From: Actinomycetales bacterium
GTDB lineage: Bacteria > Actinomycetota > Actinomycetes > Actinomycetales > Actinomycetaceae
Assembly (NCBI GenBank): GCA_015655375.1
Contig: JAATFD010000003.1
Location: 62,001 to 126,000, forward strand
DNA: 64,000 nt
Direction of reading: 5' to 3'
The position numbers and the translations under genes were made by a program. Below the pieces are notes generated by a model. It had not been told where the DNA came from and made no database searches. It saw nothing but the letters and a program-made list of their open reading frames with translations. Shown here one piece after another: positions 35,590 through 46,714 of the stretch. Numbering within the stretch: the first letter of the stretch is position 1; each line of letters opens with the position of its first letter.

Positions 35590-36921
35590 TCACCTGCGAT
35601 GGAAGAACGTCCACGACCGTCGATCCGCCGCGGGCTGTTCGGGGTGATCGAGCAACCCGCGTGAGATCGCCGAGGCGAACGGCGGCCACAACGGCACGCG
35701 CGGCATCAGCATGGCCTGGATCGCGTGGTAGATGTCGGAACGGATCGGCGCAGCCGGCCTGATCGGGTGATTCTGCGCGTCGAGGACGCGGTACCACCGG
35801 CCCGGACGTTCGATGAAGTCGTCGTTGATGTGGTCGATCCACGAGCGGTAGCAGTGTTCGAAATGCTCAACCTCGCCCACCTCGACGCCATCGTCGAGGA
35901 GCCCCCGACGCAACGAGGTGGCCGTACACACACCCTCACACACGACCCACTGGCGCCGCTCGGCGACGAGGACCTCTCCCCCGTCGTCAACAGTCAGCGC
36001 GAATCCGGGGATCCCGTCGGAGCGCCGCCACCCATCGACGCGCGCACGCTCAAACAGCTCGCGAGCCATCTCCATCAGGTAGTCCGGCTGGGGACGTCCC
36101 ATCGATCGCAGCGCCGCCCGGATGTGGAGGGCCAGACGCGACCACTGTAGGGAATGCCCGATGACGTGTCCCGCGTAGACGCACCGTCCGTCGATGAAGG
36201 GCTCCGACTCCCCCGAGGTCGGCCGCCACTGGGAGTCGTAATACTCCGGCAGACGCCACTCGTCGGCACGGGCCCTCTCCCAGACGAAGCGGGAGATCAC
36301 CTCGGCGCGCTCGACCCACACGGGATCGGTCGTCGCCTCGGCCGCAGACAGGTAAGCCTCAGCGGTGTGGACCAACGAATCCATTGTGTGACGATCGGCC
36401 GCCACTGCGAGGTCGGGGGAACGCAGATCCGTGACCAGGCCGCACTCCTCGAGCCAGTGACGTTCCTGATCGTGCAGGGCCGCGGCGAGCAACTCGTGGG
36501 CATCCGGACGGTCGGCGACAGTGGCGGCCGAGGCCGCGAGGATGAGGAAAGAGATGTGGAACTGGGACTTGCACTGTCCGTCCTCGTCCCACGGGATCCC
36601 ATGGCCGTCCTTGCCTGGCACCGGGCGGATCGCGGTGAACCACCCCCCGTTATCCGGGTCCCCGAAACAGCGGATCAGACTGCGCACGCCATGGTCAGCG
36701 ACCCCCCGGCACCCCGGAATCCCCATCAGTGCCCCGAGCGAGAACACATAGGTCATGCGCGCCGTCACCGCCAGCTCGACGGGTCGATCGGGATCGGCGC
36801 CGCCATCGGAGGTCACGTGGGCGAACCCGGTCGGCACGATCGCCGCCCGGGCCTCGTCCAACAGGGCCCTCATCTGCGCGGACAGCCACCTGTTGTGTTC
36901 GACTGAATCGAACCATCCCAT
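35590..36921 (-). CDS. AGE-family sugar isomerase/epimerase
   Basis: 443 residues, (alpha/alpha)6 barrel type. FIDGRCVYAGHVIGHSLQWSR and YDSQWRPTSGE are AGE/YihS-like. Members isomerise mannose, sulfoquinovose or N-acetylglucosamine. GGGAGG lies ahead of ATG 36921; the frame is open far upstream but without features. It lies 89 bases upstream of the C26 hydrolase. No sulfoquinovosidase or sulfolactaldehyde genes are near, so a mannose/glucose-type isomerase is as likely. Confidence 0.75.
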   Translation of the reverse strand: MGWFDSVEHNRWLSAQMRALLDEARAAIVPTGFAHVTSDGGADPDRPVELAVTARMTYVFSLGALMGIPGCRGVADHGVRSLIRCFGDPDNGGWFTAIRPVPGKDGHGIPWDEDGQCKSQFHISFLILAASAATVADRPDAHELLAAALHDQERHWLEECGLVTDLRSPDLAVAADRHTMDSLVHTAEAYLSAAEATTDPVWVERAEVISRFVWERARADEWRLPEYYDSQWRPTSGESEPFIDGRCVYAGHVIGHSLQWSRLALHIRAALRSMGRPQPDYLMEMARELFERARVDGWRRSDGIPGFALTVDDGGEVLVAERRQWVVCEGVCTATSLRRGLLDDGVEVGEVEHFEHCYRSWIDHINDDFIERPGRWYRVLDAQNHPIRPAAPIRSDIYHAIQAMLMPRVPLWPPFASAISRGLLDHPEQPAADRRSWTFFHRR

Positions 36922-37141
36922 GCGGGCCTCCCTGTGGATCTCGTCGCGAACCTCGTCGTCCTCGCGCTCACGTACCTCGTCGATCAGTGGCGGACGCTCC
37001 CGGGCCCCACTGCCCGCGCGTCGATACTCCCTCACTGTAGCGACACCCACCGCCGGCCGTGCTGCGCACCGCACACCCGACCCGGGTCCCGCCGTCCGGG
37101 AAACATCGTGCGCGATCACACCGGGGTGACAGACTGGGAAC

Positions 37142-38812
<1,671 letters not shown>

Positions 38813-38886
38813 GTCTGCGCGCGTGACGAAGACCTCCGCTGGCCGCTCTGTCCGTGCCGAGCGGACGGTCGGTAAACTCCTCAATC

Positions 38887-40107
38887 ATGCTCTCGAACTA
38901 CGCAGTCGTCCTGCGGATCCCCGGGGCATGGACCTTCTCCATGGCCGGATTCATCCTGCGCATGCCGATGTCGCTCGTCGCAATCTCGACAATCCTGCTG
39001 ATCAAGGGCATGTACGGCAACTACACATTGGCCGGAGCCGTCAGCGCGGTCTCCGTCATCGGCCTGTGCATCGGCGGACCTATCCTGGCCCGGCTCGTCG
39101 ACGCCCACGGGCAGCGGCGGGTCATGGGGCCGGCGTTCGCCATCTCGGCATTCGCGATGACGGGACTGGTCATCGCGGCGATCAATCACGCGCCCTCGGC
39201 CATCCTCTTCGCGACGGCCGCCCTCTCGGGAGCCTCGTGGGGCTCACCGGGCGCTCTCGTTCGGTCGCGATGGGCCCTGGTCGTGTCCTCGCCCAGGCAG
39301 CTGAACACCGCCTACGCCCTTGAGGCCGCCCTCGACGAGTTCGTCTTCATCGTCGGCCCAATCCTGGCCACCGTTCTGGGCACCGCCATTCACCCGGCGG
39401 CCGGTCTCGTCGTCTCGGTCGTCTGCTTGGCGATCGGCGGGGTCGCCTTCCTCGGGCAGACGACGACAGAACCACCCGCTATCGCTCGCGTTCAGGGCGA
39501 GAGGCGCCCGACCGTGCTGCGAAATCCGGTTGTCATCGTCCTCGCGCTCACCTACATCGGGGCAGGCGCAATGTTCGGGGCGAACGACGTCTCGGTCATC
39601 GCCTTCACCGCGGAGCATGGGGCGCCCCAGCTTGCCGGCCTGCTCCTGGCGTTCTATGCCCTCGGGTCCTTCACCGCGGCGCTGATCTATGGCGCACGGA
39701 CGTGGCGCCAGCCCCTGTGGAAACTCTTCGCGATCGGCGTCGTCCTGCTGGCCCTCGGGTCCTCGACATTCCTGCTGGCGCGCTCACTGATGATGCTTGG
39801 TGTCATCATGTGGATCACGGGATTGTCGATCTCTCCGACGATGACCAACGTCAACACGATCGTCTCGAAGGTCGTGCCGCCCACACAGCTGACCGAGGGC
39901 CTGACCTGGATGTCGACCGCGATGAACCTCGGGACCTCCGCGGGGTCAATCCTCGGCGGGCGCTCAATCGATGCCGCAGGCGCCCATGGAGGGTTCCTGG
40001 TTGTGGTGGTGTTCGCGTGGGTGATGGTCCTGCTGATGGTCCTCGGCCTGCCGCGGTTGCGTCGCGAGACAACGCGCGCCAGAGCGACGCCACACCTGCC
40101 AGCCTGA
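38887..40107 (+). CDS. MFS transporter, actinobacterial type
   Basis: 406 residues with about 12 helices. Recognisable features are RLVDAHGQRRVM (loop 2-3), LEAALDEFVFIVGPILA in the middle and LTEGLTWMSTAMNLGTSAGSI near the C-terminus, as in actinobacterial MFS proteins of unknown substrate. I chose ATG 38887 over an upstream GTG, because TAAACT lies 8 bases ahead, pointing to a leaderless start. It stands alone between pgm and the DUF4342 gene. Confidence 0.78.
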   Translation: MLSNYAVVLRIPGAWTFSMAGFILRMPMSLVAISTILLIKGMYGNYTLAGAVSAVSVIGLCIGGPILARLVDAHGQRRVMGPAFAISAFAMTGLVIAAINHAPSAILFATAALSGASWGSPGALVRSRWALVVSSPRQLNTAYALEAALDEFVFIVGPILATVLGTAIHPAAGLVVSVVCLAIGGVAFLGQTTTEPPAIARVQGERRPTVLRNPVVIVLALTYIGAGAMFGANDVSVIAFTAEHGAPQLAGLLLAFYALGSFTAALIYGARTWRQPLWKLFAIGVVLLALGSSTFLLARSLMMLGVIMWITGLSISPTMTNVNTIVSKVVPPTQLTEGLTWMSTAMNLGTSAGSILGGRSIDAAGAHGGFLVVVVFAWVMVLLMVLGLPRLRRETTRARATPHLPA

Positions 40108-40204
40108 CCAATCCACCGCGTTCGGCGATTCCTCACGCGAAGAGCATCCCCAGGCACTCACCGCTTGAGCAACCGCAAGTCTCAGCGGCAAAGATCGGTC
40201 CCGG

Positions 40205-40558
40205 TCAGTCCTCGGATCCGCTGGCGTCGTCCTCGCCGTCCGCCGGGGTCGCATCGACCACCATGGCCTCGGTGCCCGTCACGTCCGTGCGCTCGATGTC
40301 CAGGCTGACCCGCGTGACCAGCGCCGCGATCGCACCGATCGCCGCCAGAGTCGGGGCCGCCAGCACGGCGATCCCACCAACGGCGATCCCTGCGTTCATC
40401 GGCAGTGAGAAGAGCTCCCTGCCCTGCTCGTTGCGAATCGTCACGCGTCGGACACTGCTGTCGTGGAGCAATGAGGTGACCGTCGAAACCAGCTGATCAC
40501 CGGCCGTTTCGATCTTCTCGGTGAATGTCTGCCCGGCAACGGGTTTGTCCTGGCTCAT
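40205..40558 (-). CDS. DUF4342-family membrane protein
   Basis: 117 residues. EKIETAGDQLVSTVTSLLHD followed by VRRVTIRNEQGRELFSLP matches the DUF4342 pattern. One hydrophobic stretch follows (about 63-92), then an acidic tail. Function unknown. GGAGG at 7 bases fixes ATG 40558. The plus-strand MFS gene converges onto it. Confidence 0.75.
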   Translation of the reverse strand: MSQDKPVAGQTFTEKIETAGDQLVSTVTSLLHDSSVRRVTIRNEQGRELFSLPMNAGIAVGGIAVLAAPTLAAIGAIAALVTRVSLDIERTDVTGTEAMVVDATPADGEDDASGSED

Positions 40559-40656
40559 GAGCGTCCTCCTCGATCCGGTTGACACCAGTATCCGCCAAGG
40601 GGCGTGCCCGCGCCGGCCTTCATGCCGCGAGGGCGCAGGTGGTCACGGAACAGCAC

Positions 40657-40702
40657 GTTGCTCAATGGACCGCTGCCAGCAGACACCGATCCATTGAGCA
40701 AC
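40657..40702. repeat. Intergenic hairpin repeat, copy 2
   Basis: GTTGCTCAATGGACCG (40657-40672) pairs with CGATCCATTGAGCAAC (40687-40702), a 16-base stem with one mismatch and a 14-base loop. It is related to the element at 20328-20370. It lies just past the end of the minus-strand rhaD gene and may also serve as its transcription end. Confidence 0.75.
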
Positions 40703-40755
40703 CGCACCCCTATCGACGAGGCGTGTCTCGCGGACAGAAAGCGGCGTGCCTCGGA

Positions 40756-41574
40756 TCAGTACAAATCGGTCTCGATTCCGAAGGCCTCGATGACCCGGTG
40801 GATCTGCTCATCGGACAGACCCTCGCCGATCCCGCCGATCGCGCGGTTGCGATACTCGTACATCGCCCCGGCCTCGAGGTACTCGACCTTGTCGACGGCG
40901 CCCAGCGGCGAGACATCGGAACGCACCATGATTCCGTGCTTCGACCACAGGATGACCTGATGATCGCGCAACCCCGCGACGTTGGCGGCTCCGAGCTCCT
41001 CGCCACCGGGAACCATGAAGTCGAGGACCTTGATGCCCTGGGGCACCTGAACCAGCGTCTCCGGCTCCCACCGCAGGATCGCGTGGTTGAAGTCGCGGTC
41101 GTTGCGCAGCTCGGCGATGTGGGACAGGTTCACCAGGTACGGCGGCTGGGCATGGATGACAACATGGAAGTCCAACCCGCGCCGCTTGACCTGGTCCTCA
41201 TGAACTCCCAGATGGGAGTTGAACTCCGAGGTCGGCCTGACATACGCCTTGCGCGGCGAGGTTCGCCACGTCCCAGTCTTTCCGTCCTCGCCCAGGATGA
41301 CGACCGACACATTCGCCTCAGGATCGGCCGCGACGTCACGCAAGCGGCATCCGGACCCGGTGACGAAGAACGTCCATCCGGCCAAGCCGGGGACCGTCAC
41401 TGGCAGCTCGATCGTCGAGGTCTCTGGGAAGAAATCGTCGAGGTCGGGCGGGGTGTCGCGCACCGACACGGAGATGTTGCCGGCCCCGGCCTCACAGGCG
41501 GCCATGTGATCCAGGCGCGACCCAGCCTGCCCCATCGAGGCGAGGATGTCGGCCGCCGTGCTCGGATGATTCAT
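40756..41574 (-). CDS. rhaD: Rhamnulose-1-phosphate aldolase
   Basis: 272 residues, usual length. It cleaves L-rhamnulose 1-phosphate to DHAP and L-lactaldehyde. ACEAGAGNISVSVRD and WTFFVTGSG near the N-terminus, GVHEDQVKRRGLDFHVVIHAQP in the middle and the late WSKHGIM are class II aldolase features. In the region where E. coli RhaD has the zinc pair HCH the sequence reads HAQ, so one ligand differs. AAGGAG precedes ATG 41574 at 6 bases. It is the last gene of the rhamnose operon. Confidence 0.88.
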   Translation of the reverse strand: MNHPSTAADILASMGQAGSRLDHMAACEAGAGNISVSVRDTPPDLDDFFPETSTIELPVTVPGLAGWTFFVTGSGCRLRDVAADPEANVSVVILGEDGKTGTWRTSPRKAYVRPTSEFNSHLGVHEDQVKRRGLDFHVVIHAQPPYLVNLSHIAELRNDRDFNHAILRWEPETLVQVPQGIKVLDFMVPGGEELGAANVAGLRDHQVILWSKHGIMVRSDVSPLGAVDKVEYLEAGAMYEYRNRAIGGIGEGLSDEQIHRVIEAFGIETDLY

Positions 41575-41659
41575 GATGTGCTCCTTTGGTGGGCTCTCGC
41601 CCGTTTCACGAGGTCGCTCCCACGAGCGCGGCCTCGGTGGTCCTGTGGAATTCGAGTGG

Positions 41660-43315
41660 TCAGTGGGACGGCGAGACCGCCGCGGGTTGCGGGTCCAGCG
41701 CCTCCTCGGGGTGTGCCTGGCCGCGGGTGAGCGTATGGTCGCTCATCCGGACAAGCCGTGCCTCGGCCTCGTCCCAGATCGCACTCACGCCGGCGCTCGG
41801 CTCGTACCGCGTTGTCGACACGGAGTCGGCAACGACCGTGCGCAGCTCGTCGAGGTCACCGTCCAGGGCCCCGATTGCCCGGAGCTGGACGACCATGTTG
41901 CCGATGGCCGTGCCTTCGACCGGTCCGGCAATGACCGGAAGCCCTGTCGCATCGGCGGTGAGCTGGCAGAGCAAGGTGTTCTTCGATCCGCCCCCGACGA
42001 TGTGGATGGCTCCCAAGCGCGTTCCCGAGAGCTCGCACGCCTCACGCAACGCGCGCCTGTAGGCGACGACCAGAGATTCGGTGATGACCCGCAGGTACTC
42101 GCCCCGATCGCGCGGCACCGGTTCCCCGTGCGCCCTCGCCCAGGCGTCGATGCGGGCGGGCATGTCCCCGGGGGCCACGAACAGCAGGTCGTTGACGTCG
42201 ATGAGGGTCCGCAGCGACTCTGCCGCCTCGGTGTCTGCATCAAGCGCCGCCCAGGACATGTCCCGCATGTCTTCGTCGCGCCACCGACGCAGGCACTCCT
42301 GCTGGATCCACATCCCCATGATGTTGCGCAGATAGCGCACTGTCGAATCCACACCGAGTTCATTGGTGAAGTTCGCGGCCCGCGAGGCCTCGCTCAGCAC
42401 CGGGTGATCCAACTCGACCCCGACCAGCGACCACGTTCCCGAGGAGACGAACCCGAACGAGGTCGGCGCCTGCCGCTCACCGTCCCTCGTCTGGCCCTCG
42501 CCGGTTTGCCCCTCGCTCGACCGTCGTGAGGCGACCGCACCGGGAGCTGGAACCGCCACGACCGCCGACGCCGTGTCATGACTCCCCACGGCCACCAGCG
42601 GGGTCGGTGCCCCACCGACCGTGTGCAGATCGACCTCGGCCATCGTGACCGGGCCGATCACGGTTCCTGGTTCGACCAACTCGGCCAGCAGCTCCGGGAC
42701 GGCGACCTCGAAACGTTCGCGCATCATCTTGAGCACTCGTGACGACCACCGACGCGTTCCCGGATCCACCAAACCCGTCGTGGACGCGTTCGTCACCTCG
42801 CACACCCGTCGCCCGGTCAGCCAGTACCCGAGCAGATCCGGCAGCAGCAGCATCGTGCGCGCCAACGGAGTGCGCACCCTGTCCCGATCGGCGATGAGTT
42901 GGAAGACCGTGTTGAACGGCTGATGCTGGATGCCGGTGGCGGCGTAGAGGTCGCCGGGCGCCAGCTCGCGGTGAAGAGCCTGCACCGCATTCGTCGTCCG
43001 ATCCGACCGGTACGAGGCCGGATTGCCGAGCAGTCGGCCGTCCTCGTCGAGCAGCCCGTAGTCGACGCCCCACGTGTCGATCCCGATCGCGTCGACCGGC
43101 CCCCGCCGGGCGGCCTCGACCAACCCTTTGCGGATCCCCTCCCACAGGAAGAGGACATCCCATTCCAGATCGTCATTCCCGTTTGCGGGGACGTGGACGG
43201 GGCTGTTGGGGAAGCGCGAGCACTCCTCGACCGTGAGCACCCCGTCCTCCAAAGTTCCTTCCAGCACCCGGCCGCTGGAGGCCCCGAGGTCGATCGCGAC
43301 GACCGTGTGACGCAT
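41660..43315 (-). CDS. rhaB: Rhamnulokinase (FGGY family)
   Basis: 551 residues, slightly longer than the usual ~480-490. It phosphorylates L-rhamnulose. AIDLGASSGRV (ATP loop), IGIDTWGVDYGLLD, and IHIVGGGSKNTLLCQLTADA are RhaB signatures. A Ser/Arg/Gly-rich insertion (about 258-295) and a C-terminal tail explain the extra length. AAAGGAC precedes ATG 43315; the frame is open 7 codons further. It lies 85 bases upstream of rhaD. Confidence 0.93.
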   Translation of the reverse strand: MRHTVVAIDLGASSGRVLEGTLEDGVLTVEECSRFPNSPVHVPANGNDDLEWDVLFLWEGIRKGLVEAARRGPVDAIGIDTWGVDYGLLDEDGRLLGNPASYRSDRTTNAVQALHRELAPGDLYAATGIQHQPFNTVFQLIADRDRVRTPLARTMLLLPDLLGYWLTGRRVCEVTNASTTGLVDPGTRRWSSRVLKMMRERFEVAVPELLAELVEPGTVIGPVTMAEVDLHTVGGAPTPLVAVGSHDTASAVVAVPAPGAVASRRSSEGQTGEGQTRDGERQAPTSFGFVSSGTWSLVGVELDHPVLSEASRAANFTNELGVDSTVRYLRNIMGMWIQQECLRRWRDEDMRDMSWAALDADTEAAESLRTLIDVNDLLFVAPGDMPARIDAWARAHGEPVPRDRGEYLRVITESLVVAYRRALREACELSGTRLGAIHIVGGGSKNTLLCQLTADATGLPVIAGPVEGTAIGNMVVQLRAIGALDGDLDELRTVVADSVSTTRYEPSAGVSAIWDEAEARLVRMSDHTLTRGQAHPEEALDPQPAAVSPSH

Positions 43316-43360
43316 GATCAGTCCTTTCCGGGTCAAAGTGACTTCAGGATCGCGAAAGCC

Positions 43361-43427
43361 GGGGCGCTCCGAATGGGGCCTCGTGTGGCAGATAGTGCCT
43401 CACGACGACGCTCCCTCGAGGCGCCCC
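43361..43427. promoter_or_regulatory. Inverted repeat between rhaI and rhaB
   Basis: GGGGCGC at 43361-43367 pairs with GCGCCCC at 43421-43427, with further pairing CCTCGTG/CACGA inside. The 121-base gap between rhaI and rhaB is larger than others in the operon. A structure here may stabilise or separate parts of the mRNA. Weak evidence. Confidence 0.35.
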
Positions 43428-43436
43428 GACGCTCGA

Positions 43437-44615
43437 TCAGGCGCCCCAGCTCGCCTGCTGACCGCCGACGCGTTCCTCGGCGACCTTCTGCATGTAGCCC
43501 GAGCGGAGGAATGCTCCCGACGGGTCGGGGTCGAGGCCCTGCTCCTCCCGCAGTTCGGCAAGCAGCGGACGGACGTCCGTGTTGTAGGCGTCCATGAGGA
43601 CCCCGTTCGCCCCAAGGACGTCATGATTCTCCTGCGCGGTTGCCAATGCCGCGCGGTCGACGATCAACGCCTTGGCCGTCGACTCCTGGACATTGAGGGC
43701 CGAGCGGATCTCGCCGGGGATCTTCTCCTCCAGCTGGTGGCACTGGTCGAGCATGAAGTTGACCCCGGAGTCCGGCGCCAGGGCTCCGAAGTCGACAATC
43801 TCGTTGAGGATCCGGAACAACTGGAACGGATCGGCCGCGCCAACCATCAGGTCGTCATCAGCATAGAAACGGGAGTTGAAGTCGAAGGCTCCCAGGCGCC
43901 CGGCCCGCAGGAGCTGGACGACGATGAACTCGACGTTCGTGCCCGGCGCGTGGTGACCGGTGTCGAGGCAGACGACCGCCCGCTCGCCTAGCCTGAGCAC
44001 CTGGGTCAGCGCCGTGCCCCAGTCCGGCACGTCGGTGTGGTAGAAGGCCGGCTCGAAGAACTTGTACTCGAGCAGCAGCTTCTGGTCCTCACCCAATGCC
44101 GCGTAGATCTCTTCCAGGGACTCGTGGAGGCGGTCCTGACGAGCATTGATGGAATCCTGGCCCGGGTAGTTCGTGCCATCACCCAACCAGATCTTCAGGG
44201 TGTCGGACCCGGTCTGGTCCATGATCTCGATGCAGTGCTTGTGGGCGTCGATGGCCTTGCGCCGGATGGCGGGGTCGGAGTTGGTCAGGGACCCGAACTT
44301 ATAATCGTCGTCCTGGAAGACGTTGGAGTTGATGTTGCCCAGCGTCACGCCGAGGTCCTCGGCATAGGCACGCAGCTTGGAATAGTCCTCGGTCTCGTCC
44401 CACGGGATATGGAGAGAGACGCGCGGGGTTATGCCCGTATAACGCTGGACCTGGGCGGCATCCGCGATCTTCTCATAGGGATCGCGGGGCGTGCCCGGAG
44501 TTGAGAAGACCTTGAAGCGGGTCCCAGCATTGCCGAAGGCCCAGCTGGCCAACTCGATGGTCTGCTCGTTCAGCAGCCGGTGCTGCTCGGGCGTGAGGTC
44601 GGAGAGTGCGACCAT
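43437..44615 (-). CDS. rhaI: L-rhamnose isomerase, RhaI type
   Basis: 392 residues of TIM-barrel fold, matching the Pseudomonas-type L-rhamnose isomerase more than the E. coli RhaA type (~420). Features: ITPRVSLHIPWD, LKIWLGDGTNYPGQ, VCLDTGHHAPGTNVEFIV with metal ligands, and FDFNSRFYADDDLMVGAAD. It converts L-rhamnose to L-rhamnulose. GGAG lies 9 bases ahead of the ATG. It is the third gene of the operon. Confidence 0.92.
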   Translation of the reverse strand: MVALSDLTPEQHRLLNEQTIELASWAFGNAGTRFKVFSTPGTPRDPYEKIADAAQVQRYTGITPRVSLHIPWDETEDYSKLRAYAEDLGVTLGNINSNVFQDDDYKFGSLTNSDPAIRRKAIDAHKHCIEIMDQTGSDTLKIWLGDGTNYPGQDSINARQDRLHESLEEIYAALGEDQKLLLEYKFFEPAFYHTDVPDWGTALTQVLRLGERAVVCLDTGHHAPGTNVEFIVVQLLRAGRLGAFDFNSRFYADDDLMVGAADPFQLFRILNEIVDFGALAPDSGVNFMLDQCHQLEEKIPGEIRSALNVQESTAKALIVDRAALATAQENHDVLGANGVLMDAYNTDVRPLLAELREEQGLDPDPSGAFLRSGYMQKVAEERVGGQQASWGA

Positions 44616-44651
44616 GATGAATGCTCCTTCAGTGGTGTGTGCAGTCAGTAA

Positions 44652-46001
44652 TCAAGAATTGGTGGCGGTGGTCGAAGTCGTTCCCGAGGTCGAGGCGATT
44701 CCTGCGGGGCCCGCGGAGACGACCTCTCCATAACGTTCGATCTCGATCTCTTCGAGCGACTTTCCTTGGGTCTTCGGGGCCCAGATAGTGCCGATCAGTG
44801 TCGAGGCGACAAGGAAGCCGATGAGGATCAACCCGTCCTTGAGCAGGCCGTTCTCGGTCGCGAGGATCACCGGGAAGACGAGTGAGATCAGGCCCGACGC
44901 GCACCGCACGATGAAGAAGACGATGCCCTGAGCACCGGCGCGGTACGGCGTCGCGAAGAGCTCAGGCGACCACACCGAGTAGAAGGCCTGTGCCGACGGA
45001 CCCGAGCTGAGGCCCCATAGCAGGGCGTAGGTGAAGGCCGTTCCCGCAGCTGTCGAAGGTCCAAAGGCCAGGACCACCCACGAGGCGACCGCCAGAACAC
45101 CACCGACAAGGAAGAACCAGCGGTAGGGGACCTTGTCGACCAGCAGCATGAAAACGATGGTGGAGACCGTGACCACGGCCCATGTCAGCATTGAGAAGAG
45201 GTCCGACTGAACGGTTCCCCATCCCATTGATCCGAGGATCGTCGGCAGGAAGATACCGTTCTGGCTGGCTGCCTGGTTCCAGAACGTGTAAATGCACGCC
45301 AAGAAGATCAGAGCAGTGACGTTGGCCCGACGGCTGAACAGCCCACGGAACGAGGCCCACATCGACGGAGGCTTGGCGCCCTGACCGCCCTTTGCCTTCT
45401 GCCATTCCTCCGACTCGTCCAAGCCCTGTCGGATGTACCACGTGACAAGGGCGATGACGACGAGGTGGGCGAAGATGATCCGGGATCCGAGCAAACCCAA
45501 TGGCTCCAGGAGCGCAGCAAGTCCGAAGCCGAGGAGCGGACCGACTGACCATGCCAATTGCGTGGCGCCGATGTGGCGTCCACGTTGGCCGGTGGGGGCG
45601 AACTCCGCGATGTAGGTCCATCCGGCCGGGACCGAGGCACCCACAGCCAGGCCGACAATCACGAAGCCGAGGAACAGCATGAACAGATTCCCGGCAAAGA
45701 CGACGAGGAGTCCACCGAGGGCGTACACGAGCAGGTCATAGGTGTAGATGAACTTGCGACCGTATTTGTCGCAGAGCGGTCCACCGATGAGTGCGCCGAT
45801 GGCCGCACCGAAGGCGTTGGAGCTGAAGGCGGCGAGCAATCCCGCAACCGTGCCGTCGTCGGAGGGGAAATAGGCGGCCCCCCAGAATCCGAGTGATGTG
45901 GCGATGGCGATGATCGAGCCGGAATCGATGTAGTTCGACATCGAGACTGCGGCCGTCGCCTTCCATCCGGTCAAACGCTTGTGATGGACATGAACGTTCA
46001 C
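44652..46001 (-). CDS. MFS sugar transporter, likely for L-rhamnose
   Basis: 449 residues, about 12 helices, sugar-porter (SP) family: GGPLCDKYGRKFIYTYDL (RXGRR-like loop 2-3), PAGWTYIAEFAPTGQRGRHIG, and GLSSGPSAQAFYSVWSPELF. It is between rhaM and rhaI, so L-rhamnose uptake is the natural assignment. Start is GTG at 46001 with AAGGAG at 6 bases spacing. Specificity is inferred from context. Confidence 0.8.
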   Translation of the reverse strand: MNVHVHHKRLTGWKATAAVSMSNYIDSGSIIAIATSLGFWGAAYFPSDDGTVAGLLAAFSSNAFGAAIGALIGGPLCDKYGRKFIYTYDLLVYALGGLLVVFAGNLFMLFLGFVIVGLAVGASVPAGWTYIAEFAPTGQRGRHIGATQLAWSVGPLLGFGLAALLEPLGLLGSRIIFAHLVVIALVTWYIRQGLDESEEWQKAKGGQGAKPPSMWASFRGLFSRRANVTALIFLACIYTFWNQAASQNGIFLPTILGSMGWGTVQSDLFSMLTWAVVTVSTIVFMLLVDKVPYRWFFLVGGVLAVASWVVLAFGPSTAAGTAFTYALLWGLSSGPSAQAFYSVWSPELFATPYRAGAQGIVFFIVRCASGLISLVFPVILATENGLLKDGLILIGFLVASTLIGTIWAPKTQGKSLEEIEIERYGEVVSAGPAGIASTSGTTSTTATNS

Positions 46002-46060
46002 AGGAGACTCCTTCGTCAGATGCGGTGGACAGAAGAATGCAGAAGCAGCACTGCTACGGC

Positions 46061-46435
46061 TCAGGCCAAATAGAAGTACTGGGGAAGGACCTCGTTCGTG
46101 CCGCCGTCGGGTTGGACGAAGTACTGGGCCATCTCTGACTGCCAGCGCTCGTTGACCTCCGTGCGAGCCATGGCGCTCTGCGCTGCTTCAACGTCATCGG
46201 CCTCGAAGTACCCGACAACGAGGCCGGTGTCGGGTCGAAGGAACAACGAGTAATTGCGCCACCCTGACTGGGTCAGCGCCTCACGCATCGACTCCCACAC
46301 GTGCTGGTGAACATCGACGTATTCGGAGAGCCTCTCGGGCCGCACATGAAGGAGAAAGCAACAGCGCGAAGGTGAACTCTGAGTGGTCGACGCAAGCTGC
46401 TCGGCGAGCGATGGCAAGTGGACGTCCTTGTCCAT
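46061..46435 (-). CDS. rhaM: L-rhamnose mutarotase
   Basis: 124 residues. CCFLLHVRPERLSEYVDVHQHVW and WRNYSLFLRP, GLVVGYFEAD, and SEMAQYFVQPDGG match RhaM, which interconverts alpha and beta L-rhamnose. RhaM is usually ~104-110 residues; this one has ~27 extra N-terminal residues (MDKDVHLPSL...). The extension is supported because the decayed copy at 50567-50721 retains a related N-terminus. It is the first gene of the rhamnose operon and lies 34 bases after a paired operator. Confidence 0.92.
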   Translation of the reverse strand: MDKDVHLPSLAEQLASTTQSSPSRCCFLLHVRPERLSEYVDVHQHVWESMREALTQSGWRNYSLFLRPDTGLVVGYFEADDVEAAQSAMARTEVNERWQSEMAQYFVQPDGGTNEVLPQYFYLA

Positions 46436-46469
46436 GGCGATCTCGATTCGATGTGGAGCACAAGGTCGT

Positions 46470-46514
46470 GAACCGTTTCACGACTGACACCGAGGCTAGA
46501 GTGAACCGATTCAC
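46470..46514. promoter_or_regulatory. Pair of LacI-type operators controlling rhaM and the rhamnose operon
   Basis: TGAACCGTTTCA (46470-46481; flanked by TCG and CGA, giving 7-base arms TCGTGAA/TTCACGA) and TGAACCGATTCA (46503-46514) are near-palindromes with a CCG(T/A) centre. Their centres are exactly 33 bp apart, three DNA turns, as expected for cooperative or looping binding. They sit between rhaM and the lacI remnant, so they most likely bind the RhaR-like LacI protein encoded at 50961. Confidence 0.85.
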
Positions 46515-46572
46515 CTGTCAAGTGTCTCGCCCTTCTCATCGAGCCGTGCCCACTACGGACCACACTCTCAAT

Positions 46573-46660
46573 CTGCCCGCCGGGCCGAGGTCTGCGAGGA
46601 CCCCGTCTCCAATGCCCTCATCGGCCGCTCACACGTGCGCCCGGACATCCTCGAAACGAG
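46573..46660 (+). pseudogene. Remnant of a LacI-family HTH gene
   Basis: About 88 bases match the 5' part of the intact lacI gene (51010-51100). By eye, roughly 80-85% of bases agree over the region coding AEVSVGTVSNVLNGRSSVRP in the intact gene (here AEVCEDPVSNALIGRSHVRP), and a one-base deletion near 46580 shifts the frame. The start codon, first ~15 codons and everything after the HTH are missing. It faces the intact rhaM across the operator pair. Confidence 0.8.
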
Positions 46661-46714
46661 GCCCCCTCGAGCCTTCGTCCCGGCCAGGGAGCTGAACGCC
46701 CCGACGACTTGGCG

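Noticed and set aside
43361-43427. Intrinsic terminator splitting the rhamnose operon
   Set aside because: The inverted repeat has a long loop and no T-run, and the downstream rhaB gene clearly belongs to the same pathway, so I list it only as a weak structure.
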